Of a stretch of DNA of 64,000 nucleotides, positions 52,586 through 60,818 are shown piece after piece. Source of the stretch: Verrucomicrobiota bacterium (GTDB lineage Bacteria; Verrucomicrobiota; Verrucomicrobiia; CAIQCK01); contig JACRQF010000014.1 of NCBI GenBank assembly GCA_016222825.1, positions 355,300 through 419,299 on the forward strand, read 5' to 3'. Within the stretch, counting starts at the first letter, position 1. The number at the start of each line of letters is the position of its first letter. The notes beneath the pieces were generated by a model. It did no database searches, was not told the origin of the DNA, and was given only the letters and a program-made list of their open reading frames with translations. The position numbers and the translations under genes are program-made.

Positions 52586-53749
52586 TCACTCGGCCGCGGC
52601 AGGGGCGAAACAATAGACGCTGCCATCCCCCGAGGCAACCACAAGCCGCCCGCGCGCCGCCACGGGAGAGGAATCCACCGCCGCGCCCGCTGTGAACTGC
52701 CAGCGCTTCGCGCCGGTCTTGAGGTCGAGTTCGTAGAGGTTGCCGTCGTGCGAGCCGACGAACACGCGCTCGCCGACGATCAGGGGCGACGATTCCACCT
52801 TCGACTTCGTCTCGAAACTCCAGGCCTCCGCACCGGTCGCGGCGTCGAAGCAACGCACGCGTTTGTCGCGCGCGCCGACGACCACGCGGCCGGCCGACAC
52901 CGCCGCCGAGGAATAGAAGTGAACCTCGCCGTCCTTCGGCGCGTATTGCCACTCCTGCTTCGCGGCCTGCCAGTTGACGCAGACGAATTGGTCGCCGAGC
53001 GTGCCGATGAACGCGCGCGGCCCGGCGATGGCCGGCGATGCGGCAGCGTAGGAACCCAGTTCGCAACTAGACACTTCCTTGCCGTTGCCGACGTCAATCA
53101 CACGCAACTGGCCGTCGCAGCCGGCGATGAACGTCCGGCCGTCCACGACCGCCGGCGTCGCGTGGACACGGCCCGCGGTCTGGAACTTCCACACCAGCTT
53201 GCCGTCGGCGATGTTGAGGCAGTAGAGATTCTCATCGTAGGAGCCGAACAGCACGCGGTCGCCGACGCAGTTGGCGGACGACATGATTTCCGCGTCGGTT
53301 TTGAACGTCCAGTTTGTCCGGCCGGTCGCCGCGTTCACGGCGTGGAATTCGCCGCTGTCATCGCCGACGAAGACGACGCCCTCACTCACCGCCGGCGACG
53401 CCTTCACCGCGCCGCTTGTGCGATAAGTCCAGCGCAGTTTGCCGGTGGTGAGGTCGAGCGCGTGCAGGGCGTTGCTGTCGGAGCCGATGAAGACAGTGTT
53501 GCCGACGATGGCCGCCGACGATTCCACCGAGTCCTCGGCCTTGAACATCCACGCCAGCTTCAGCTTTGGGGCGACCGAGCCGGCCGCGACGCCGGTCAGT
53601 TGCGGGTTACCGCGGAACATCGGCCAGTCGCTCGTATCCGCGGCGACTTGCGGCGAGGCCGGCTTCGCAGCAGGGGGATCGTCCTGTCGGCCACAGCCAC
53701 AAATCGCCACAATGCACGCAGCGAGAGCAAGTCGAACGAGAATCTTCAT
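52586..53749 (-). CDS. PQQ-like beta-propeller lipoprotein
   Basis: A 387-residue lipoprotein (signal peptide with Cys17 or Cys19 as the lipidation site). Seven to eight repeats of the YWTD/PQQ type follow, such as ALDLTTGKLRWTY, AVNAATGRTNWTF, CLNIADGKLVWKF and CFDAATGAEAWSF. They form a BamB-like propeller, and no dehydrogenase active site is seen. It probably has a scaffold role at a membrane. It is 27 bases upstream of the GcvH-like gene and is the likely first gene of the terpenoid-like operon. Confidence 0.85.
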   Translation of the reverse strand: MKILVRLALAACIVAICGCGRQDDPPAAKPASPQVAADTSDWPMFRGNPQLTGVAAGSVAPKLKLAWMFKAEDSVESSAAIVGNTVFIGSDSNALHALDLTTGKLRWTYRTSGAVKASPAVSEGVVFVGDDSGEFHAVNAATGRTNWTFKTDAEIMSSANCVGDRVLFGSYDENLYCLNIADGKLVWKFQTAGRVHATPAVVDGRTFIAGCDGQLRVIDVGNGKEVSSCELGSYAAASPAIAGPRAFIGTLGDQFVCVNWQAAKQEWQYAPKDGEVHFYSSAAVSAGRVVVGARDKRVRCFDAATGAEAWSFETKSKVESSPLIVGERVFVGSHDGNLYELDLKTGAKRWQFTAGAAVDSSPVAARGRLVVASGDGSVYCFAPAAAE

Positions 53750-53823
53750 ATTCTTTAAGAACTTCGGTTGGGCCGAACTTATCAGGGTTGGTTGGCGCTT
53801 TCAAACACCGCCCGTAACCAACG

Positions 53824-53840
53824 CCCCGGCGGTGCCGGGG
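53824..53840. terminator. 7-bp GC hairpin after the pseudokinase gene
   Basis: CCCCGGC and GCCGGGG pair around GGT, 68 bases beyond the stop of the pseudokinase gene on the minus strand. No T run follows. Another 5-bp stem (53848-53862) is adjacent. It could be a weak or Rho-assisted terminator isolating the lipoprotein operon. Confidence 0.3.
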
Positions 53841-53907
53841 TCGAATCCCGTCTTTACGACGGTTGCATGAAGGTTTGCTCGCCGGCGACAGACGCCTTCC
53901 TTGCCGG

Positions 53908-56900
53908 TTAGAACGGGCGGCAGTTGCCGACGAACAGACCGGTCGCGATGAGGAGCGCGATCACGCCCGCCACCGACAGCGCAATCTTGGGTTTCCGGGC
54001 CGCAGCCTCCACGACCCGCACGGCTTTGGACTTGATGAAAGCGGTGAAGCCCGCCAGCCACAGTCCGGCCTTGAACATCCGTTGCGCGCCCGGCCCGGGC
54101 TGCACAGTCCTGGCGTTGATGGCCGCGCCCAAGCCGGCGAGCGACCTCGCGGCCAGTGATGGCTTTGACGCGCTCTCAACGGCTGACATTTGTTTGGACT
54201 TGGCGATCCGGATGCCCATCCGCCCCGCCAACGCGCGCGCTTCGTGGCGCATCTCCTCCATGGACTGGAAGCTCTCCTTGGGGCTCGTCAGACGGTCGAG
54301 GAACCGGAGCATCCCGCCGGCATCCGGCGCGAAGGCATCCAGCGCCAGCCGCAACTCCGCGGCGAGCCGCTTCAGGTTCGTCAGTTCCGAGCTATTCAAC
54401 TGCCCTTGCATCGGGTCGAGCCAGGACAGTCCCGCCAGCCGGGCGATCCCGCCAGTCTCAATCAGCACGTCCGTGTCCCGCACCGCGCCAAATGGAACGC
54501 CGTTCTTTTTCAAGAACGTCAGCGCGCTGGCGATGCCCGCCAGCACTTGCAGCACCTGCGCGGGGCTGAGTTTCGTCTTGCCCGCAATGAGGTCGTTGAG
54601 AGTTTCACCCGCGATGTATTCGCGCACGCAGTAGATGTCGTCGCCCGACTCGCCCGTGGCGAGCATGTTGGCCAGATGGTCGTGCCGCAACCGCACCATT
54701 CGGCCGGCGAGTGAGATGAGTTGATAAGCGCGTATCCGGTTGCGCGCCAGTTTCGGGTCAATCACCTTGATGGCCACCGCGCGCTGGGTGGTCCGATCCA
54801 CGGCTTCGTAAACCATCCCGGTCGCGCTCTGGCCGATGGGACGCCGCAGTTTGTAATCGCCCAGCGTGCTTTTGGCCAGCAGCGCGAGGCTGACCAACAT
54901 GCCTGACTTCGTTTTCCGGCGCTGCTGCCGCTCGCCGGCGTGTTCCGCCTCGATCTGCCGCCGCACCGCGCTGAACGCTTCCTCCTCCTGCCGGTGCCGG
55001 GCGACGGCCTTGGCGTGTTCGTCTTGCGGCTGCTCCGGCGGGGCGGTTGCCTCTTTCTCCGCCGTCGTTTCCCCGGCCCCCCACGCCGCTGCCTCTTCTG
55101 CTTCCTGTTGTTGACGACGGCGGTCCTCTGCTTCCGCTTGCTCCTGCCGTGCGCGTTCCGTTTCCGCCTCCGCTTGTTGCCGAAGACGTTCGGTCTCGGC
55201 GGCGGCTTCCTGCTCGCGTTGCCGGCGGGCTTGTTCTTCCGCCTCTTGCTGCCGCTTCCGCTCCGCTGCCGCCTGCGCCTCCTGCGCCTGGCGCTCTCGT
55301 TCCTGCTTCTCACGTTCCCGTTCTTGCGCTTGCTCGCGCTCCCAATCCAGCGAAACGCCGGAGATTTCCAGGATTGTTTCCTGGAGTTTTCGGCGCGCTG
55401 CCCCTACGGCTTCTTCCACCTTCTGGCGCGCCCCGGCCAGCATCGCCTCCTCGCGGCGCGCGCGCAGTTCCCCCAGTTCCTTTTCAAGTTTCTGGCGCGC
55501 AGCGGCCAGTTCCGCTTCGTCGCGTTGGCGGCGCGCGGCGGCCGCTGTTTCGCGTTCCGCCGCACGGCGCGCGGCAGCCTCCGCCTCTTGTTCCAGCCGC
55601 TGCCGGGCCTCCGTCTGAAGCTCCGCCTCCCTGCGCTGCCGCGTTTCCGCGAACTCCTGCTCCGCCTGTTGGCGCGCTTCGGCCAGCCCCGCCTGCTCGC
55701 GGCGCGTGTGCGCTTCGGCCAACTCCTGCGCGCGCTGACGCTCTGTCTCCACTTCCTTCGAGTGCTGTTGACGAAGCCGCTTCTCGCCCTCGGCCGCCTC
55801 CTGCGCCTGCTGCTGTAACGCCGCCATTTTCGATTCGATGCCGCGCCGCGCTTCCGTCAACGCCTGCTCCTGCGTCTGGCGGCGCGCGGCGGCTTCCTCC
55901 GCTTCCCGGCGCAACTGTTCCGCTTCGGCGCGCCGCTCCGCCTCGTGACGCTGCTGGGTCGCCGCCAGGGTTTCCGGCCCCTTCTGTTGGCGCATGTCGG
56001 CCAGTTCTTTTTCGAGGCGCGCTTTGGCCCCGGCCGTGGCCTCCGCCAGGCGCCGCCGCCCGGCTTCGGTTTCCTCCTGCGAGCGCCGCCGCTGCTTGGC
56101 CTCGGCCTGCACCGACTGTTCGTGCCGCCGTTGCGTCTCAGCCGTGACTTCCTGCTCCTTGCGCTTGCGCAACTCCGCCAGTTCCTCCTTCAACCGCTGC
56201 TGCGCTCCCGCCAGGAACTCCTGCTCCTTGCGTTGCCGCACCTGCGCGAGCACGCCCGCCTCCATCGTGCGCTTGCGCTCTTCATCCAGCACCCCGCCGG
56301 AAATCTCCAGCAGTGTCTTCTGCAACTTTTGGCGAGCCGCCTCCAGTTCGCTCTCCGTGCGTTGCCGCGCCTCGGCCAGAACCTCTTGCTCCCGGCGCCG
56401 GCGCGTTTCCAACATGATCACTTCGACCCGCGACAGGGCGCTGCTCAATTCCGCCTCATCGCGCTGACGGCGGTCGGCGATGGACTTTTCCAACTCGACG
56501 GTGCGGCGCTTGGCGGCTTGTTCCTCCTCAGCCTGTCGCCGCGCCGTCTCCTGCTGAAGCGCCTCTTCCTTCTGTCGCCGCGCCTGCCCGATCTCCGCCT
56601 CGGCACGTTGGCGCACTTCGGCCAATTCGGCCTGTTCTCGACGCGTGCGCGCTTCTCCGAGTTCCTGCGTGCGCCGGCGTTCCGCTTCCACCTCGGCCTG
56701 TTGCTGCTGGCGGAACCGTTCTTCGGCGGTCGTCGCTTCCTTGGCCAGCCGTCGCAGTTCCTCCAAGCCGCTCTCGATCCGGCGACGCGTCTCGGTCATC
56801 TCCCGCTCTGCCGCCTCGCGGCGCGTCTGCGCTTCTTTGGACTCCCGCTGCAACCGTTCCGCTTCGGCGTGCTGCTCGGCTTGGAGGCGTTGCTGCGTCG

Positions 56901-57594
56901 CGGCGGCAATCTCCGTTTCCTTCTTCTGGCGCGCGGCGGCCAACTCCTGTTCGAGGCCGGCCTGGGCTTGCGCCGTTTCCTTGGCCAACTGCTGCTGCCG
57001 GGCCTCGGCCCGCTGTTGATCCTGTCGCTGCTGTTTAGCGTCAGCCTGAGTTTCCTGCTCGCGTCGCTTTTGCTGGGCGCTCTCGATCTCCTGCTCTTTC
57101 TGGCGTCGCAGTTTGGCCAGTTCGTCGTCCAACTGCTGCCGAATCTGCGCGACAATCTCCTGCTCCTTGCGCTGCCGCATCTGCGCGAGCATCGCCTCCA
57201 TCTCCTGCTGCGCCACGTCGAGATTGTCTTCAGCGGGCGGTTTCAAGGAATGGAGGATGGTCTGGGCCGACACGCCCCGCACCACCGGCCCCAGCTTGCC
57301 CGCCGCCACGGCCAGCGGATCGTTGTCCGGCTCGGACGTGCGGTTGAATAGCAGTTTCACTCCCGGCGACAAACCCCGCACGGCTTCGGCGATATGCACC
57401 CCGTCCACCGCCCCGACGTGCAGATCGGTTACCAGCAAATCCACCGGGCCGGCTCGCGTGACTGCCACCGCGCGCTCGACCGAGTCGGCTCCCTCCACCC
57501 GACACTGATTGGCCAGTGGCGGTTTGCGAAACTGCGCCGCCAGCTCATCGAGAGACTGCCGGTTGCCTGTGACAATAAGAATTCGTGCTGCCAT
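53908..57594 (-). CDS. Receiver-like, coiled-coil, pseudokinase membrane protein
   Basis: A 1228-residue protein. Residues 1-115 resemble a response-regulator receiver (ARILIVTGNRQSLDEL, VDLLVTDLHVG, LLFNRTSE). The acidic pair after strand 1 and the usual Lys are lost. Residues of about 120-890 form one very long Glu/Gln/Arg-rich coiled coil. A kinase-like domain (about 905-1130) keeps the glycine-loop region and VAIK (Lys943). It has FGAVRDTDVLI instead of HRDxKxxN and lacks DFG, so it is a pseudokinase. A C-terminal transmembrane helix (about 1203-1222) anchors it. ATG 57594 matches the start of the paralogue. Confidence 0.8.
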   Translation of the reverse strand: MAARILIVTGNRQSLDELAAQFRKPPLANQCRVEGADSVERAVAVTRAGPVDLLVTDLHVGAVDGVHIAEAVRGLSPGVKLLFNRTSEPDNDPLAVAAGKLGPVVRGVSAQTILHSLKPPAEDNLDVAQQEMEAMLAQMRQRKEQEIVAQIRQQLDDELAKLRRQKEQEIESAQQKRREQETQADAKQQRQDQQRAEARQQQLAKETAQAQAGLEQELAAARQKKETEIAAATQQRLQAEQHAEAERLQRESKEAQTRREAAEREMTETRRRIESGLEELRRLAKEATTAEERFRQQQQAEVEAERRRTQELGEARTRREQAELAEVRQRAEAEIGQARRQKEEALQQETARRQAEEEQAAKRRTVELEKSIADRRQRDEAELSSALSRVEVIMLETRRRREQEVLAEARQRTESELEAARQKLQKTLLEISGGVLDEERKRTMEAGVLAQVRQRKEQEFLAGAQQRLKEELAELRKRKEQEVTAETQRRHEQSVQAEAKQRRRSQEETEAGRRRLAEATAGAKARLEKELADMRQQKGPETLAATQQRHEAERRAEAEQLRREAEEAAARRQTQEQALTEARRGIESKMAALQQQAQEAAEGEKRLRQQHSKEVETERQRAQELAEAHTRREQAGLAEARQQAEQEFAETRQRREAELQTEARQRLEQEAEAAARRAAERETAAAARRQRDEAELAAARQKLEKELGELRARREEAMLAGARQKVEEAVGAARRKLQETILEISGVSLDWEREQAQEREREKQERERQAQEAQAAAERKRQQEAEEQARRQREQEAAAETERLRQQAEAETERARQEQAEAEDRRRQQQEAEEAAAWGAGETTAEKEATAPPEQPQDEHAKAVARHRQEEEAFSAVRRQIEAEHAGERQQRRKTKSGMLVSLALLAKSTLGDYKLRRPIGQSATGMVYEAVDRTTQRAVAIKVIDPKLARNRIRAYQLISLAGRMVRLRHDHLANMLATGESGDDIYCVREYIAGETLNDLIAGKTKLSPAQVLQVLAGIASALTFLKKNGVPFGAVRDTDVLIETGGIARLAGLSWLDPMQGQLNSSELTNLKRLAAELRLALDAFAPDAGGMLRFLDRLTSPKESFQSMEEMRHEARALAGRMGIRIAKSKQMSAVESASKPSLAARSLAGLGAAINARTVQPGPGAQRMFKAGLWLAGFTAFIKSKAVRVVEAAARKPKIALSVAGVIALLIATGLFVGNCRPF

Positions 57595-57595
57595 G

Positions 57596-57745
57596 CTAGG
57601 TTGTGCCTGTGTGGATGGTTTCGCGCGCCGCAGATGAAGCCTCCCGCCGCCCGGCGCGTTCCATCGGATGTCCAAGCCGCCCCGCTTCGACCCATCTGCC
57701 AACCCGTGAACCGACAACGCCTGTAATGCGCTCTGTCAGTCTCAT
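57596..57745 (-). other. Possible 49-codon upstream open reading frame
   Basis: An ATG at 57745 lies on the predicted transcription start and opens a frame whose TAG stop is one base before the ATG of the pseudokinase gene, as if translationally coupled. The peptide begins MRLTERITGVVGSRVG. The paralogue's upstream region encodes MRLTERITSVVGSQVG, although there the frame runs past the main start. It may only reflect DNA conservation. Confidence 0.25.
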
Positions 57746-57782
57746 GACCGTCTATAGCCGCGCTGGGAGAATTGTCAACTGC
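57696..57782. repeat. 87-bp upstream block, copy 1
   Basis: Differs from 59937-60023 at only four positions. It contains the promoter and the early transcribed leader of the pseudokinase gene, and reflects duplication of gene plus control region. Confidence 0.9.
57751..57778 (-). promoter_or_regulatory. Sigma70-like promoter of the pseudokinase gene
   Basis: On the minus strand TTGACA (57778-57773) and TATAGA (57756-57751) have a 16-base spacer. The -35 box is a perfect consensus. The same boxes and spacer recur before the paralogue, which supports function. The expected leader is about 150 bases. Confidence 0.65.
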
Positions 57783-57840
57783 CCTTCGCAAGCTTCCGAT
57801 CCCTGCCGCGCTCCCCCGCGCCCCGGTCGAACCGCGAGAA

Positions 57841-59865
57841 TCATGCGTCGCCTCCAAGAGCAAACACCGTTTCAATACCTCCGAAGAAGATCGTGTCGCC
57901 CTGCTGGAGTTTCGCCTCGGCGATGTCCTTTCCGTTGACGTTGGTCCCGTTGGTTGATTTCAAGTCCCGCAACAAGATTCCGTCGGACTGCGGGACGATT
58001 TCGGCGTGATGGCCCGACACCGTCGTGTCTTCGAGACGAATGTCATTATCGCCGTCGCGTCCCACAGTCATGCGCGGGCCGGTTACGATGAAGACCTTTC
58101 CAGCCAACGGCCCGGATCGAACTGTCAACCTCGGCCCCGGTCGTCGAAGATCATCTCGCGCCTCGGAAGACTTGAGTTTCAAAACGCGCGCTTCACCAAG
58201 CCTGGCCATGCACCACTCTTTGTCAGCGGCGGCCAAATGCGGGCTGTCGACGCACACTTGTCCCATCGCCAGGACATAGTCCCACTTGCCCTCCATGACG
58301 CTCCGGCGGAGCTTTTGGAGAAGCGCGCGGTCCAGGTCCGCGTCATTGGGTTCAGAGGGTGCGGGTGGTGCGGCCTTTTGATGCGTGCCGGCTGTTTCCT
58401 TGGCGCGTTCGTCTCGCTTTGGCTCAGGCGCGGTCGCTTCCGCCCCGCGAGGTGGCGGACTGGATGGCTGCTCCTTCACCGGCGGTGGAGTTGCTGTTGG
58501 TGCGCGTTCCGGCTGCGGCTGAGGCGTGGGCCCCTTCGCCGGTTCAGGCTTCCAGTCCAGTGTGACGCCGGAAATCTCCAAGATCGTTTCCTGTAGTTTC
58601 CGACGCGCCGCCTCCACCTCGCCTTCCACACGCTGCCGCGCCTCCGCCAACAACTCCTGCTCCCGACGCCGGCGCGCTTCCGCCAGTTCCGCTTCAAGTC
58701 CGTGCAAGGCGCTTTCCCGCTCTTCCTCGTCGCGCTTGTGGTGCGCGGCGATCGCCTCCTCCAAATCCCGCGCGTGGCGCGCGGCGGCCTGTTCTTCCTC
58801 CGCCAGCCGTCGCGCAGTCTCCTGCTGAAGCTCCTTTTCCTTCCGCTGCCGCGCCTCGGCGAACTCCAGCTCGACGCGCCGGCGCGCTTCGGCCAGTTCC
58901 GTCTGCTCGCGACTCGCGCGCGCTTCCGCCAGCTCCTGCGCGCGGCGTCGCTCCGCTTCCGTTTCGGCCTGCTGCTGCTGGCGAAACCGTTCTTCGGCGG
59001 CCGTCGTTTCCTGGGCCTGCTGTCGCAACTTCTCCATCTCGGCCTCAATGCGACGGCGGGTTTCGGCCATCGTCCGCTCCGCCGCCTCGCGGCGCGCCTT
59101 CGCTTCCTCCGATTCGCGCTGCAACCGTTCCGCTTCGGCGCGCAGCTCGGCTTGGACACGTTGCTGCGTTGCGGCGACCGTTTCCGTTTCCTTCTTCTGG
59201 CGCGCGGCAGCCAGTTCCTGTTCGAGGCGCGCCTTGGCTTGGGCCGATTCCTCCGCCACCTGCCGCCGCCGGGCTTCTGTGTGCTGCTGTTCCAGCCGAT
59301 GCTCTTCGGCTGCGGTCTTAGCCTCCTGCTCGCGCCGCTGATGCAAGGCGGTTTCGATGTCGTGCTCCCTCTGCCGGCGCAGTCCCGCCAACTCGTCCTG
59401 CAACCGCTGCCGCGTCTGCGCCAAAACCTCCTCTTCTTTGCGCTGCCGCATCTGCGCCAGCATGGTCTCCATCTCGTGCTGCGCCGCGCCCAGTTCGGGT
59501 CCGGCCGGCGGTTTCAAGGCATCGAGAATGGTTTCCGCCGACACGCCGCGCACGACCGGCCCCAACTTGCCCACCGCCACGGCCAGCGGTCCGTTGTCCG
59601 GCTCGGACGAGCGGTTGAACAGCAGTTTCACCCCCGGCGACAAACTCCGCACGGCTTCGGCAATATGCACCCCGTCCGCCGCCCCGACGCGCAGATCAGT
59701 CACCAGCAAATCCACCGGGCCGGCTCGCGCGGCTGCCAGCGCGGCATCCAATGAGTCAGCCCCCTCCACCCGAAACTGACTGGCCAGAGACGGCTCGCCG
59801 AACCGCGCCGTCAACTCATCGAGAGACTGCCGGTTGTTCGTGACGATAAGAATCCGTGCCGCCAT
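57841..59865 (-). CDS. Receiver-like, coiled-coil, FHA-domain protein
   Basis: A 674-residue paralogue of the downstream gene product. Residues 1-115 are the same degenerate receiver (ARILIVTNNRQSLDEL, VDLLVTDLRVG). A coiled coil covers about 120-455. A Pro-rich linker (about 460-510) and a short helical segment come next. The C-terminal FHA domain (about 590-665) shows TVGRDGDNDI, SGHHAEI and STNGTNVNG, the phosphothreonine-binding residues. It could dock on targets of a Ser/Thr kinase such as the one encoded at 9607-12171. ATG 59865 is chosen by alignment with the paralogue; the frame is open to 59958. Confidence 0.85.
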   Translation of the reverse strand: MAARILIVTNNRQSLDELTARFGEPSLASQFRVEGADSLDAALAAARAGPVDLLVTDLRVGAADGVHIAEAVRSLSPGVKLLFNRSSEPDNGPLAVAVGKLGPVVRGVSAETILDALKPPAGPELGAAQHEMETMLAQMRQRKEEEVLAQTRQRLQDELAGLRRQREHDIETALHQRREQEAKTAAEEHRLEQQHTEARRRQVAEESAQAKARLEQELAAARQKKETETVAATQQRVQAELRAEAERLQRESEEAKARREAAERTMAETRRRIEAEMEKLRQQAQETTAAEERFRQQQQAETEAERRRAQELAEARASREQTELAEARRRVELEFAEARQRKEKELQQETARRLAEEEQAAARHARDLEEAIAAHHKRDEEERESALHGLEAELAEARRRREQELLAEARQRVEGEVEAARRKLQETILEISGVTLDWKPEPAKGPTPQPQPERAPTATPPPVKEQPSSPPPRGAEATAPEPKRDERAKETAGTHQKAAPPAPSEPNDADLDRALLQKLRRSVMEGKWDYVLAMGQVCVDSPHLAAADKEWCMARLGEARVLKLKSSEARDDLRRPGPRLTVRSGPLAGKVFIVTGPRMTVGRDGDNDIRLEDTTVSGHHAEIVPQSDGILLRDLKSTNGTNVNGKDIAEAKLQQGDTIFFGGIETVFALGGDA

Positions 59866-59936
59866 GTGATGTTGTTTCCGCGTGGACAGATTTGCCTGCT
59901 CTGTATGAAGTTTCCTGCCGCCCGGCTTCGATCCGG

Positions 59937-60023
59937 CTGCCAACCTGTGAACCGACAACGCTTGTGATGCGCTCTGTCAGTCTCATGAACGTCTATAGCC
60001 GCGCTGGGAGAATTGTCAACTGC
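59937..60023. repeat. 87-bp upstream block, copy 2
   Basis: Second copy of the block described at 57696-57782, placed before the FHA paralogue. It is closer in identity than the adjacent leader or the coding regions appear to be. Confidence 0.9.
59992..60019 (-). promoter_or_regulatory. Sigma70-like promoter of the FHA-protein gene
   Basis: On the minus strand TTGACA (60019-60014), a 16-base spacer and TATAGA (59997-59992), identical to the promoter of the paralogue. The predicted leader is about 120 bases. Confidence 0.65.
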
Positions 60024-60059
60024 TCCTCGCGAATAGCCGCAGTTCCGGCGGAACGAAGG

Positions 60060-60818
60060 TCAGTAGCGCCACCAGATGCGGAGCAGGTCGCGGGGGGCCT
60101 GGGAGGCGTAGTTGGAGAAGAAGCGCGATTTCTCCGTGTCGCGCCATTCGCGCAGATGCACCTCGGAGATGGCGCGCCGCGCCTGTTTCCGGCCCACGAA
60201 CCGGATGAGGCGCGCCATCACCTCGATGTCGAAGAGCCACGGGCTAAGGAACGGCTCGCGGAAGATGTTCTCGGCGGCCCGGCGGCGGAAGACCTTCGCG
60301 CCGCATTGGGTGTCGTGGAACCGCATGTTGAGCGCCGCCGAGGCCGCGTGCGAGAAGGCCCAGCTTGTGAGCCGCCGCCACGCCGGCCGGTGGACCCGGT
60401 GGCTGGCGTCCTGCCGGCGCACGCCGATGGCCGCGAGCGCCTCCGGTTCGAGGTCGAGCATGGTCATGAAGTCGTGGACCAGTTTCAACGACGCGGAGAG
60501 GTCGGCGTCCCAGTAGCCGATGTATTCCGACGGCCAGAGCCGCAGCGCGTGCAGCACGCCGTAACGCACCGCGCCGGCCTTGCCGTGGTTGCGGTTGAGG
60601 TGGATGGCCTCGACGCGCGGATGCGTCCGCACGAAGCCGGTGAGCATCTCCAGCGTGCCGTCGGTGCTGCCGTCGTCCACGAAGACGATCCAGTCGTTCG
60701 GCTCCTCGGCCAGGTGCGCGTGCCACGCGGCGATCTTGAGCCGGTGCGCCTCGTTGTAGCAGGGCACGATGAGCACCAGCCGGGCGTAGGGAGGTGAGGT
60801 GGGGGGCGCAGGGTTCAA
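60060..60818 (-). CDS. GT2-family glycosyltransferase (ALG5/DPM1-like)
   Basis: A 252-residue inverting GT-A enzyme. The donor site is shown by LVLIVPCYNEAHRL, FVDDGSTDGT and the metal-binding YWDADLSAS. NRNHGKAGAVRYGVLHAL and FHDTQCGAKVFRR are characteristic of dolichyl- or polyprenyl-phosphate glucosyl/mannosyltransferases. Unlike ALG5 it has no N-terminal membrane anchor. The start is probably TTG 60818, overlapping the stop of the AraC gene as TTGA. It may charge a polyprenyl phosphate carrier. Confidence 0.85.
   Translation of the reverse strand: MNPAPPTSPPYARLVLIVPCYNEAHRLKIAAWHAHLAEEPNDWIVFVDDGSTDGTLEMLTGFVRTHPRVEAIHLNRNHGKAGAVRYGVLHALRLWPSEYIGYWDADLSASLKLVHDFMTMLDLEPEALAAIGVRRQDASHRVHRPAWRRLTSWAFSHAASAALNMRFHDTQCGAKVFRRRAAENIFREPFLSPWLFDIEVMARLIRFVGRKQARRAISEVHLREWRDTEKSRFFSNYASQAPRDLLRIWWRY

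Noticed and set aside
43707..53749. Ordinary hopanoid biosynthesis cluster
   Set aside because: Only the cyclase and a radical SAM gene resemble it. There is no squalene synthase or HpnCDE, no hopanoid transporter HpnN, and the radical SAM protein is not clearly HpnH.
53834..53862. tRNA T-arm-like sequence (GGGGTCGAATCCC) followed by a small stem
   Set aside because: The T of the loop is replaced by G. No matching 5' acceptor strand, D-arm or anticodon arm is found upstream, and no CCA follows.
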